NCBI RefSeq assembly: GCF_041080625.1
Contig: NZ_CP163518.1
Location: 2,480,001-2,544,000 of the forward strand
Length of the DNA: 64,000 nucleotides
Source of the DNA: Streptomyces sp. CG1
Lineage (GTDB): Bacteria; Actinomycetota; Actinomycetes; Streptomycetales; Streptomycetaceae
Direction: 5' to 3'
The translations under genes were made by a program, and so were the position numbers. The notes beneath the pieces are model-generated. The model saw only the letters and a list, made by a program, of their open reading frames with translations, was not told the DNA's origin and made no database searches. Each line of letters begins with the position of its first letter. The stretch's first letter is position 1. Positions 51,573-60,061 of this stretch are shown piece after piece.

Positions 51573-51941
51573 ATGAGTCAGACCCCTCCTGAGAACCCCG
51601 CTGAGAATCCCGACTTCGACGCGATGACCCGGGACATCGCCGAGGTCCCCGCCGTCGAGGTGATCGTGACGGTCGCCGTCAACCTGATGAGCGCCGCCGC
51701 CGTGAAGCTCGGGCTGAGCGAGGAGGGTGAGAAGTACAAGGACCTGGACGAGGCCCGCAAGCTGATCACCGGGCTCGCCGGCCTGCTGGACGCGAGCGCG
51801 ACCGAGATCAGCTCCTTCCACGCGGCCCCGCTGCGCGACGGCCTGAAGTCGCTGCAGCTGGCGTTCCGCGAGGCGTCGATCGTCCCGGACGAGCCGGGTC
51901 AGGGGCCGGGCGAGAAGTACACCGGCCCGATCTACGGCTGA
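51573..51941 (+). CDS. DUF1844 protein, 122 aa
   Basis: Conserved bacterial family of unknown role. The core AEVPAVEVIVTVAVNLMSAA (about 23-42) is followed by EEGEKYKDLDEARKLITGLAGLLDA (marked by YKDLDEARKLITGL), both typical of the family. It is helical and acidic, with no signal. TATCGT 7 nt before the ATG suggests a nearly leaderless mRNA. It is divergent from infC and convergent with SseB, one base apart. DUF1844 is commonly beside infC in streptomycetes as I recall. Confidence 0.9.
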   Translation: MSQTPPENPAENPDFDAMTRDIAEVPAVEVIVTVAVNLMSAAAVKLGLSEEGEKYKDLDEARKLITGLAGLLDASATEISSFHAAPLRDGLKSLQLAFREASIVPDEPGQGPGEKYTGPIYG

Positions 51942-51942
51942 G

Positions 51943-52674
51943 CTATCCCTTTACGTACAGGGGCTCGCCCGGAGGCGTGGTCCCGGCCGGCAGCAGTGCC
52001 AGGTCGAGGCCGCGCACCAGGCGGGCCCTCAGTGTCTCGTCGGCGGCGAGGCGCTCGGCGACCGCGCGGGCGGCCCGGGCGGGCTCCGCGGCCGCATCGA
52101 GGACGAGGGCGAGGGTGCCGTCGGCCTGCCCGGTGCCGAGATGGGCGCGCAGCACGGCGGGCTCCGCCGCCACGGCCGTACGGACGGCCTCGATCACGGC
52201 GGGGTCGGCGAGCGGGTCGGTGCTGGTGCGGCCCTCGGCGAGGGCGCGCAGCGCCGGGCCTGTCAGCTCGAACGGCACCGGTCCGGCGAGGTCCAGCACG
52301 ACCGTGTCGGCCTTCTCGTGGGCGGCGGCCTCCAGCGCCTGGTGCAGCGGTACGGCGACCGGGCGGGCCGCGGGGTCCCAGCGGGCGAGGGAGTCGGTGG
52401 AGGTGAAGGCGGGCAGGGCGGTGCGGTGGCCGGCCTTCAGGGTGGGTACGGCCATGTCGCTGGTCTTCTCGCGGCGCAGTCCGTTCTCGTCCTCCTCGAC
52501 CTCACCGAGCACGGCGACGACGGGGACGAGCAGGCGGGCGCCCTTCAGCGCCTCCAGGACCGGCCCGAGGGCGCCGCGGTCCTCGGCCCAGGCGGCGAGC
52601 GCGGCGCTCAGCCGGGGGTCGGCGGAGCCGTCGTCGTCGGAGAAGCCGGGGTCGGGAATGTTCTTGTTCGCCAC
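51943..52674 (-). CDS. SseB-family protein, 243 aa
   Basis: Cytosolic protein with an SseB N-terminal domain (about 20-150: LVPVVAVLGEVEEDENGL, LPAFTSTDSLARWDPAARPV) and a second SseB-like part ending in LDLALLPAGTTPPGEPLYVKG (marked by LLPAGTTPPGEPLYVKG). Family members occur as enhanced-serine-sensitivity proteins in E. coli; function in actinobacteria is unknown. The GTG at 52674 has AGGG 9 nt upstream; an earlier GTG (52680) is possible. Alone on its strand. Confidence 0.85.
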   Translation of the reverse strand: MANKNIPDPGFSDDDGSADPRLSAALAAWAEDRGALGPVLEALKGARLLVPVVAVLGEVEEDENGLRREKTSDMAVPTLKAGHRTALPAFTSTDSLARWDPAARPVAVPLHQALEAAAHEKADTVVLDLAGPVPFELTGPALRALAEGRTSTDPLADPAVIEAVRTAVAAEPAVLRAHLGTGQADGTLALVLDAAAEPARAARAVAERLAADETLRARLVRGLDLALLPAGTTPPGEPLYVKG

Positions 52675-52857
52675 GGTCACCGACCCTATAGGCACGTCAC
52701 CGGCCCTCCGCACGGGAGCCTTCACCGGCCCGCGCACACGAGCCTTCACCGGAATCTCAGCGTTCCCTGATCCCCGTCCCATGTCCGCCCGACGCGGCAC
52801 ACGGCCCCCGCCCGCAGCATCGCGGGTGACGATCGGCGGCTCCGCGTTCGTGCGTAG

Positions 52858-53685
52858 GTGAAGGCCCGGGCGCACACGGGGACCGCGGCCGTATCGTCGT
52901 CGGCGGCGCCCTCGGTCTCCGTGTCGGCCGGGGCGGGTGAGGAGGCCTCGGTGACGGAGCCGGCGGTGGACCGGGACGCGCTGCTGAGCAGGGCGATGGC
53001 GACAGCGAGCGTGCCGTCGGGGGCGCGGGTGTCGGCGGCCGTGCGGGCGGTGGACTCCGGGGAGAGCGCCGGGTACGGGGACGCGGCGTTCGACACGGCG
53101 AGCATCGTGAAGGTCGACATCCTGGCCACGCTGCTGCTCCAGGCGCAGGACGCCGACCGGCAGTTGACCCCGGCCGAGCGGTCGTACGCCACGAAGATGA
53201 TCGAGAACAGCGACAACGCGTCCGCGACGGCGCTGTGGCACACCATCGGGCGGGCAGACGGCCTGGACGCTGCGAACAAACGCTTCGGGCTGACCGCGAC
53301 CTCCGGGGGCGACGGCGAGCTGTGGGGGCTGACGCAGACCACGGCCGCGGACCAACTCGTCCTGCTCCAGCAGGTGTTCGGCACGGGCTCCCGGCTGAGC
53401 ACGGCCTCCCGGAGCTATGTCCAGGGTCTGATGAAGTCGGTCGAGGCGGACCAGCGGTGGGGCGTGTCGGCCGTCGCCGACGGCAACTCCTGGGCGCTGA
53501 AGAACGGTTGGCTGGCGCGCAGTACGACGGGTCTGTGGGACGTGAACAGCATCGGCCGGGTGACGGTGGACGGCACCGGCTACCTGGTGGCGGTGCTCTC
53601 GAAGGGCACCGAGAGCCAGGCCGAGGGCATCGCGCTGGTGGAGGCGGCGGCGAAGGCGGCGGTGTCGGCGTTCACCGACGCGTGA
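52858..53685 (+). CDS. Class-A beta-lactamase-fold serine hydrolase, 275 aa
   Basis: Penicillin-recognising enzyme fold. The SxxK pair is in TASIVKVDIL (Ser about 83), the SDN motif in ENSDNASA (about 120-127) and KTG is KNG in LKNGWLARS (about 219). The Glu166 Omega-loop region is not evident, so it may be a carboxypeptidase-like or inactive relative instead of a resistance enzyme. The GTG start follows an in-frame TAG and no ribosome site or signal peptide is visible; family members are normally secreted, so the N-terminus may be truncated or misassigned. Its end is 12 bp from the convergent mycosin gene. Confidence 0.78.
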   Translation: MKARAHTGTAAVSSSAAPSVSVSAGAGEEASVTEPAVDRDALLSRAMATASVPSGARVSAAVRAVDSGESAGYGDAAFDTASIVKVDILATLLLQAQDADRQLTPAERSYATKMIENSDNASATALWHTIGRADGLDAANKRFGLTATSGGDGELWGLTQTTAADQLVLLQQVFGTGSRLSTASRSYVQGLMKSVEADQRWGVSAVADGNSWALKNGWLARSTTGLWDVNSIGRVTVDGTGYLVAVLSKGTESQAEGIALVEAAAKAAVSAFTDA

Positions 53686-53696
53686 CCGGGCGTCGT

Positions 53697-54884
53697 TCAG
53701 AGAGATTCCCTGCGGCCCCGCCACAGCACCACGCCCGCCACCAGGAGGACCCCGCCGGTGCCGCCGGCCAGCGGGCCGGCCCAGTCGGCGGTCGAGGAGG
53801 TGGCTCTGGGGGCGTCCGGGCCGGCGCCGAAGTACTTCTTGTCGTACGACGCCACGCGCAGGCTCTGCGGCTGGATCCGGTCGGCTGCCTGCAGCGCGGC
53901 CGCCGGGTCGATCATGCCGAAGCCGCGGGAGTCGTCCCGGCCGCCGACCGGCGGATCGTCGGCGGTCTCCTCCAGCAGCTTCTTGATCTGGACAGGGCTC
54001 AGGGTGGGGTGCGCGGCCTTGATCAGGGCCGCCGCGCCGGAGACGAAGGCGGAGGCGGCCGAGGTGCCCCAGCCCGAGTAGTACTTGTGGTCGGGGTCGG
54101 CGATGACCACGTTGACGCCGGGTGCGCTGACCGCCGCGTACCAGCGGCGGGTGGAGAAGGAGGCGCGGGTGTCGTAGCGGTCGACGGCGGTGGCGGCGAT
54201 GACGCCGGGGTAGGCGGCCGGGTAGGAGATGTGGTCGCCCTTGTCGCCGCCGTTGCCCGCGGAGGCGACGACCACCACGCCCTTCTTCAGGGCGTACTGC
54301 ACGGCCTCGTCCTCGCTCGGCTCGGGGTGCGCGGAGTTCGAGTCGTCGCCGAGGGAGAGGTTGATGACGTCGGCACCGTGGTCGGCGGCCCAGCGGATGC
54401 CGTCGGCGAGGGCGTTGCCGCGGATGGTGCGGGCCTTGGTGCGGGCGGGGTCGTTGTCCTCCAGGATCACCCGGACGGGCAGGATCTTCGCCTCGGGGGC
54501 GACGCCCATGACACCGGCGGAGTTGCCGGGGCCATGGCCGTGCCCGGCGATGATGCCGGCCATGGCGGTGCCGTGCCGGGCCCAGGTGCGGTCACCCTGC
54601 TGGGCACCGAAACCGATCATGTCCTTGTCGGGCAGGACGTTTCCGGCGAGGTCGGGGTGGTCGGCCTCGACGCCGGTGTCCAGGACGGCGACGGTGACGC
54701 CCCGGCCCTTGGTGGTGCGCCAGGCCTCGTCCAGGTGCAGCGCGGACAGGGCCCACTGCTGGGCGCGGATCCCGTCGGCGTGCGCCGCGGTGGCCGGCAG
54801 CAGGGCGAGGGCGCCGGCGAGCAGCACGCTCAGCGCGGCTCCGGCGGGGGCCACGCGGCGGCGCCCGGGTATCGATCGCCTCAT
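53697..54884 (-). CDS. mycP: Mycosin-type subtilisin protease (MycP), 395 aa
   Basis: Membrane-anchored serine protease of type VII secretion systems. Signal peptide (about 10-36), catalytic Asp in VAVLDTGVEADHPDL (about 65-79), His in WARHGTAMAGIIAGHGHGPG (marked by RHGTAMAGI, about 100-108) and Ser in WGTSAASAFVSGAAAL (about 275-290). A C-terminal helix (LAGGTGGVLLVAGVVLW) and RRESL end the protein. The start shares ATGA with the preceding gene. No EccB-E or WXG100 genes are in the window, so it is an orphan here. Confidence 0.92.
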   Translation of the reverse strand: MRRSIPGRRRVAPAGAALSVLLAGALALLPATAAHADGIRAQQWALSALHLDEAWRTTKGRGVTVAVLDTGVEADHPDLAGNVLPDKDMIGFGAQQGDRTWARHGTAMAGIIAGHGHGPGNSAGVMGVAPEAKILPVRVILEDNDPARTKARTIRGNALADGIRWAADHGADVINLSLGDDSNSAHPEPSEDEAVQYALKKGVVVVASAGNGGDKGDHISYPAAYPGVIAATAVDRYDTRASFSTRRWYAAVSAPGVNVVIADPDHKYYSGWGTSAASAFVSGAAALIKAAHPTLSPVQIKKLLEETADDPPVGGRDDSRGFGMIDPAAALQAADRIQPQSLRVASYDKKYFGAGPDAPRATSSTADWAGPLAGGTGGVLLVAGVVLWRGRRESL

Positions 54885-56383
54885 GAGGACTTCTCCGTGG
54901 CCGTTCCGATGCTCTGGCGCAGCCGCCGTTCGATGCGGTCGGCCAGGCCCTGCGCCTCGTTGCCGAGCCCGGCCTGGGCCGGTGCCGTGGTGGCCGCGGC
55001 GCTGATGGCGTCGGCGGCGGGCTGGGGCTCGTCGACGCCACGGCCGTCGGCCCAGCCGGAGACGGCGTAGCCGACGACGGGGGCGTCGGTGAGGACGGAG
55101 ATGGTCCAGGAGGCGCGCTGCTTGTCGCCGAAGCCGGCCGCGGGGGTGCCCTTGGCCGCGTACGCGCGGGGCATCAGATCGGCCCGCCGGTCCAGGGCCT
55201 CGGTACGGAAGCGGTGGGCGAGCGCGGACATGGCGGCGGGGTCGGCCTTGGTGAACAGCAGGCCGACGGTGGTGACATAGCTCTGGGTGGCGTCGGTGTA
55301 GGTGGCGCGCAGCAGCCGCTGGCAGCCGACTGGGGCGAGGACCTTGGACAGCAGCGGGTCGAAGGCGCCGGCACAGCCGCTGTCCGGGGCGACGGCGATC
55401 CGGGTCCAGGTGCGGCCGGCACCGCCGGGTCCGGCGCCCGTGCCCTGGACGGTGGGCGGGAACAGCTGGTCCACGGGCACGTTGTGCCAGAGCGTGCCGG
55501 CGGTGGCGAAGTGGTCGCCGGAGACGGCGTCCCCGTCGTCGTCGGTGATCCAACTCCCGGTCACGGCACCGCCGATGAGACCGAGACCGAGCACGAGACA
55601 GGCGGCCGCGGCGGCGGTACGGGGCCCCACCAGGTGCCGGGCCCGCTCGTGGAAGGCCTCGGGCTGCCCGAACGAGACGACGGGCCGCGCGGCGGTGGTG
55701 CTCCAGGATTGCGCGGGGCCCGGCGCATGCGGGCTGACCGGGTGGGCGGGCGCCAGGGGGCTCCAGGCGGTCGTCTCCCGCGGGGGCACGGAGGAGGGGT
55801 CCCTGGGAGGAGCGGGTTTCGGGGAGCCGGCAATCGGGCGGAGCCGTGTCGTGGTCTCCGCGGCCGCCGGCTCCGTCGCGGGTACGGGGCGCAGCCGGGC
55901 GGTCGTTTCCGTCGCGGCCTCGGCGGGGGCTCCCGGCCAACGGCGCCCCGTACGCGGCGGCGCGTCGGGAAACCGGGCCGAGGCGGGCGGCGGAGGCGGA
56001 CTCTCGGGGTCCGTGTCCTCGGGTGCGACGGGCTTCGGCTCGGTACCGCTCCCCTGGCCGGCACGCCCGGAGTCTGCGGCGGACGGCCGTGCGGCCCGCG
56101 GGACGAAGACGGAAGGCTCGTCGTCGGGGTCCTCGGCCGAGGGGGTGTCGGCCGGGCGCGCGGGGGCGGTGCCGGCCGGGCCGCGCGAGGTGGTGGCCGG
56201 ACGCACCGGAGCCGGCGCACTCGCCGCGCCCGACGTGCTCGGCGAAGCCGACGGACGGGGCGGCACGGGCGGAGTCGACCGACCCGGCTGAACCTGCGAG
56301 GACGACGCACCCGGCGCGGAGGACGGACCCGGCGGAGTCGAGGGTCGTGGTGGGACCGGGGCGTGGCGCGCTTCCGTGCTCAT
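54881..56383 (-). CDS. Proline-rich single-pass membrane protein, 500 aa
   Basis: Hypothetical protein translationally coupled to MycP. The first 240 residues are a Pro/Ser/Ala-rich disordered cytoplasmic part (PPRPSTPPGPSSAPGASS and similar), then one transmembrane helix at about 255-275 (AAAAACLVLGLGLIGGAVTG), and an outer domain of about 220 residues with two cysteines (SGCAGAF, VGCQRLL). Repeats of ETTARLRP/ETTTRLRP occur near 165 and 181. It may be a substrate or partner of the protease. A GGGGGG precedes the ATG. Confidence 0.82.
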   Translation of the reverse strand: MSTEARHAPVPPRPSTPPGPSSAPGASSSQVQPGRSTPPVPPRPSASPSTSGAASAPAPVRPATTSRGPAGTAPARPADTPSAEDPDDEPSVFVPRAARPSAADSGRAGQGSGTEPKPVAPEDTDPESPPPPPASARFPDAPPRTGRRWPGAPAEAATETTARLRPVPATEPAAAETTTRLRPIAGSPKPAPPRDPSSVPPRETTAWSPLAPAHPVSPHAPGPAQSWSTTAARPVVSFGQPEAFHERARHLVGPRTAAAAACLVLGLGLIGGAVTGSWITDDDGDAVSGDHFATAGTLWHNVPVDQLFPPTVQGTGAGPGGAGRTWTRIAVAPDSGCAGAFDPLLSKVLAPVGCQRLLRATYTDATQSYVTTVGLLFTKADPAAMSALAHRFRTEALDRRADLMPRAYAAKGTPAAGFGDKQRASWTISVLTDAPVVGYAVSGWADGRGVDEPQPAADAISAAATTAPAQAGLGNEAQGLADRIERRLRQSIGTATEKSS

Positions 56384-56656
56384 GCACCCCCCGTTTCCTC
56401 GTGCCCGGTGCGTCATCGCGTACGCGGGCCGCTGCGCTGCTCGGCCGCGCCCGGGGCGGAAGCTCCGTCCGGGCACGCATACCCGTACGGCCGGACCGGC
56501 ATCCCGGTTCAGGCGAAGCGGCCGGGGGCGTTCCGCCGTACGTGCGCGTCACTCTACGGGTTGTCGGGGCCGGAATCAGAACCAGTCCGGGGCGTCGGGG
56601 CATCTGCCCGGAACGTCCCCCTACCCTGCGGTAATCCTGTCTGGCAGGCTTCCGTC

Positions 56657-57859
56657 ATGACTGCGCGTGCCGCTGATCGGGCCCGTTACGACCGGGCCAC
56701 CGCCCATCTCGACGCCCCTCTCGCGATCGTGGACCTGGACGCCTTCGACGCCAACGCGGCCGATCTCGTCCGCCGGGCCGCCGGCAAGCCGGTCCGGGTC
56801 GCCAGCAAGTCCGTGCGCTGCCGGGCTCTGCTGGAGCGGGCTCTGGCCAAGGACGGCTTCCTGGGCATCATGTCGTTCACCCTGGCCGAGTCGCTGTGGC
56901 TCGCCCGCTCCGGGTTCGACGACATCCTGCTGGCCTATCCGTCCGCCGACCGGAGCGGCTTCGCCGAGCTGGCCGCCGATCCCAAGCTCGCCGGTGCGGT
57001 GACCGTGATGGTGGACGATCCGGCGCACCTCGACCTCATTGACGCCGCCCGCGACGGCGGGCGTGAACTCATCCGTGTCTGCCTGGAGTTGGACACCTCG
57101 CTGCAGCTGCTGGGCGGCCGGGTCCGGGTCGGCGCCCTGCGCTCCCCCCTGCGCTCGCCCGCCCAACTCGCCGAACTGGCCCGGTCGGTGGCCCGGCGGC
57201 CGGGCTTCCGGCTGGTGGGGATCATGGCGTACGAGGGGCACATCGCGGGTGTCGGGGACTCGCTGGCCGGACGGCCGCTGCGGTCGCGTGCCATCAGGTT
57301 GATGCAGGCGGCGGCCCGCCGGGAGCTGACCGAGCGGCGGGCCGCGGTCGTGCGCGCGGTCCGGGCCGTCGTACCCGGCCTGGAGTTCGTCAACGGCGGT
57401 GGCACGGGCAGTGTGCAGCACACCGCCGCCGAGGACGCCGTGACGGAGATAGCGGCCGGTTCCGGGCTGTACGTGCCGCGGCTCTTCGACAACTACACGT
57501 CCTTCACCGGCCGCCCGGCGGCCCTGTTCGCCCAGCCCGTCGTACGACGGCCGGGCGTCGGGGTGGTCACCGTGCTCGGCGGCGGGTATCCGGCCTCCGG
57601 GGCCGCCGGTCCCGACCGGCTGCCGGTGCCGTATCTGCCCGAGGGCCTGAAGTACGACCCGCAGGAAGGCCCCGGCGAGGTGCAGACCCCGCTGCTGGGC
57701 TCGCCCGCCGACGACCTCCTCATCGGCGACAAGGTGTGGTTCCGGCACGCCAAGGCGGGCGAGCTGTGCGAGCGGTTCGAGAAGCTGCATCTCGTCGAGG
57801 GGGACGCGGTCACCGCGACCGTGCCCACCTACCGGGGTGAGGGGTGCACCTTCCTCTGA
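56657..57859 (+). CDS. Alanine-racemase-fold PLP enzyme (amino acid deaminase/aldolase-like), 400 aa
   Basis: Fold-III PLP enzyme related to D-serine dehydratase and D-threonine aldolase. The PLP Lys is in PVRVASKSVRC (about 45-55). Further conserved pieces are MAYEGHIAGVGDSL (about 193-206), FVNGGGTGSVQHTA (about 244-257) and VWFRHAKAGELCERF (about 360-374), the last with the C-terminal metal-site His/Cys. A cytosolic enzyme acting on a D-amino acid is likely; the substrate is not known. The ATG lacks a strong site. It ends 11 bp from the convergent SDR gene. Confidence 0.87.
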   Translation: MTARAADRARYDRATAHLDAPLAIVDLDAFDANAADLVRRAAGKPVRVASKSVRCRALLERALAKDGFLGIMSFTLAESLWLARSGFDDILLAYPSADRSGFAELAADPKLAGAVTVMVDDPAHLDLIDAARDGGRELIRVCLELDTSLQLLGGRVRVGALRSPLRSPAQLAELARSVARRPGFRLVGIMAYEGHIAGVGDSLAGRPLRSRAIRLMQAAARRELTERRAAVVRAVRAVVPGLEFVNGGGTGSVQHTAAEDAVTEIAAGSGLYVPRLFDNYTSFTGRPAALFAQPVVRRPGVGVVTVLGGGYPASGAAGPDRLPVPYLPEGLKYDPQEGPGEVQTPLLGSPADDLLIGDKVWFRHAKAGELCERFEKLHLVEGDAVTATVPTYRGEGCTFL

Positions 57860-57870
57860 CGGGCCGTGCC

Positions 57871-58653
57871 CTACAGCGGTGTGACGTACGCGCCCGCGAT
57901 ACCGCCGTCCACCAGGAAGTCGGTGGCGTTGACGAAGGAGGAGTCGTCGCTGGCCAGGAAGGCGACGGCGGCGGCGATCTCCTCGGCCTCGGCGAACCGG
58001 CCGACCGGGATGTGCACGAGGCGGCGGGCGGCCCGCTCCGGGTCCTTGGCGAACAGCTCTTGGAGGAGCGGGGTGTTGACCGGGCCGGGGCACAGGGCGT
58101 TGACCCGGATGCCCTCGCGGGCGAACTGCACGCCCAGCTCGCGGGACATGGCCAGCACGCCGCCCTTGGAGGCGGTGTACGAGATCTGGCTGGTGGCCGC
58201 GCCCATCCGTGCCACGAAGGACGCGGTGTTGATGATGGAGCCCTTGCCCTGCCGGCGCATATAGGGGATGGCGGCCTTGCAGCACAGGTAGACGGAGGTG
58301 AGGTTGACCTCCTGGACGCGCTTCCAGGCCTCCAGGCCGGTCTCCAGGATGGAGTCGTCGTCGGGCGGGGAGATACCGGCGTTGTTGAAGGCGATGTCGA
58401 CGCTGCCGTAGGTGTCGTACGCCGTCTTGAACAGCGCCTCGACCTGCTCGGGGTCGGTGACGTCGACCTTCACGAAGAGCCCGCCCACCTCGTCGGCGGC
58501 GGCCTTGCCGCGGGCCTCGTCCACGTCCGCGCAGACCACGTGGGCGCCCTCGGAGGCGAGCCGGCGGGCGGTGGCGAGGCCGATGCCGCTGCCGGCTCCG
58601 GTGACGACGGCGGTACGGCCGACCAGGCGGCGGCAAACAGATTCTGCGGTCAC
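57871..58653 (-). CDS. SDR-family oxidoreductase, 260 aa
   Basis: NAD(P)-dependent short-chain dehydrogenase. Cofactor motif TGAGSGIG (about 18-25), NNAG (about 92-95), catalytic Ser/Tyr/Lys in ASFVARMGAATSQISYTASKGG (marked by SYTASKGG, Tyr about 163). It ends DFLVDGGIAGAYVTPL. The GTG shares GTGA with the aldehyde dehydrogenase stop, so it belongs to the glnA4-aldehyde dehydrogenase-SDR operon and probably oxidises or reduces an amine-derived intermediate. Confidence 0.92.
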   Translation of the reverse strand: MTAESVCRRLVGRTAVVTGAGSGIGLATARRLASEGAHVVCADVDEARGKAAADEVGGLFVKVDVTDPEQVEALFKTAYDTYGSVDIAFNNAGISPPDDDSILETGLEAWKRVQEVNLTSVYLCCKAAIPYMRRQGKGSIINTASFVARMGAATSQISYTASKGGVLAMSRELGVQFAREGIRVNALCPGPVNTPLLQELFAKDPERAARRLVHIPVGRFAEAEEIAAAVAFLASDDSSFVNATDFLVDGGIAGAYVTPL

Positions 58654-60038
58654 TGTGCGGAGCCCTCCGTGCTGTGGGAGACGTCGCTGATGAAGACGTT
58701 CTTGGTTTCGGTGAAGGCGGTCAGGGCGTCGGGGCCCAGTTCGCGGCCGAGGCCGGACTGTTTGTAGCCGCCGAACGGGGTCCAGTAGCGGACGCTGGAG
58801 TGGGAGTTGACGGACAGGTTGCCCGCGCGGACGGCCTGGGAGAGGCGCAGGGCGCGGCCGAGGTCCCGGGTCCACAGGGAGCCGGAGAGGCCGTAGGGGG
58901 TGTCGTTGGCGAGGCGGATCGCGTCCTGCTCGTCGGTGAAGGGCAGGAGGACGGCGACGGGCCCGAAGATCTCCTCGCGGGCCGCCGCGCTGTCGTGCCG
59001 CTCCCCCGTCAGGACGGTCGGCGGGAACCAGAAGCCGGGGCCGTCGGGTGCGCTGCCGCACAGGGCGGGGGCGTCCTCGGGGACGTAGGAGCGTACGCGG
59101 TCGAGCTGCTGACGGGAGATCAGCGGGCCCATCTGGGTTTTCTCGTCGGCGGGGTCGCCCACGACGACGCCGGCCAGCGCGTCGGCGAGGAACTCGCGGG
59201 CCTCGTCGTAGACGGACTCCTGGACCAGGATGCGGGTGCGGGCGCAGCAGTCCTGGCCCGAGTTGTCCAGGAAGGAGAACGGGTCGAGGGCGGCCTTGAG
59301 GTCGGCGTCGGCGAAGACGACGTTGGGGCTCTTGCCGCCGAGTTCGAGGGTGACCGGCTTGACCAGGCGGGCGCAGCGCTCCATGACCTCGCGGCCGGTG
59401 CGGGTGGAGCCCGTGAACACGATCTTGGCGACGTCCGGGTGGTCCACCAGGGCGCGTCCGGCGGTGTGGCCGTAGCCGGGGAGCACCTGGAAGACGTGCT
59501 CGGGCAGGCCCGCCTGCAGAGCGAGTTCGGCGAGGCGGAGCGCGGTGAGCGGCGTGGTCTCGGCGGGCTTGAGGACGACCGCGTTGCCGGCCGCGAGCGC
59601 CGGGAAGGAGCCCCAGGCGGCGATCGGCATGGGGAAGTTCCAGGGCGCGATCACGCCGACGACGCCCAATGGCTCCTGGAAGGTGATGTTCCAGCCGCCG
59701 GGCACCGGGATCTGCCTGCCGAGGAGGCGCTCGGCACCACCGGCCGCGTACAGCAGCAGGTCGCGGGCGTTGCCGGCCTCCCAGCGGGCGCCCGCGACGG
59801 TGTGCCCGGCCTCGCGGACCTCCAGCTGGGCGAGTTCCTCGGTGTGGGCATCGACCACGTCCGCGAAACGCCGGAGCAGCCGGGCCCGGTCGGCGGGGGC
59901 GAGGGCGGCCCATCCGGTCTGGGCGCGCACGGCCCGTACGACGGCGGCGGCCACCTCCTCCTCGCTCGCGGCGGGGACGGTGGCGACGACCTCTTCCGTG
60001 GCGGGGTTGAGGACCTTCAACTCGTCTGAGTCGGACAC
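58650..60038 (-). CDS. Aldehyde dehydrogenase, 462 aa
   Basis: NAD(P)-dependent oxidation of an aldehyde, likely gamma-glutamyl-aldehyde from amine catabolism. Motifs: VIAPWNFPM (about 129-137), FTGSTRTGREV (about 206-216), the Glu in LELGGKSPNVVF (about 236-247), catalytic Cys in SGQDCCARTRI (about 265-275, two Cys in a row) and PFGGYKQSGLGRELG (about 425-439). The GTG follows AAAGG at 8-nt spacing. It is located between the GS-like enzyme and the SDR on one operon. Confidence 0.93.
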   Translation of the reverse strand: MSDSDELKVLNPATEEVVATVPAASEEEVAAAVVRAVRAQTGWAALAPADRARLLRRFADVVDAHTEELAQLEVREAGHTVAGARWEAGNARDLLLYAAGGAERLLGRQIPVPGGWNITFQEPLGVVGVIAPWNFPMPIAAWGSFPALAAGNAVVLKPAETTPLTALRLAELALQAGLPEHVFQVLPGYGHTAGRALVDHPDVAKIVFTGSTRTGREVMERCARLVKPVTLELGGKSPNVVFADADLKAALDPFSFLDNSGQDCCARTRILVQESVYDEAREFLADALAGVVVGDPADEKTQMGPLISRQQLDRVRSYVPEDAPALCGSAPDGPGFWFPPTVLTGERHDSAAAREEIFGPVAVLLPFTDEQDAIRLANDTPYGLSGSLWTRDLGRALRLSQAVRAGNLSVNSHSSVRYWTPFGGYKQSGLGRELGPDALTAFTETKNVFISDVSHSTEGSAQ

Positions 60039-60061
60039 GACTTGACCTTTCACAGGCTGGT

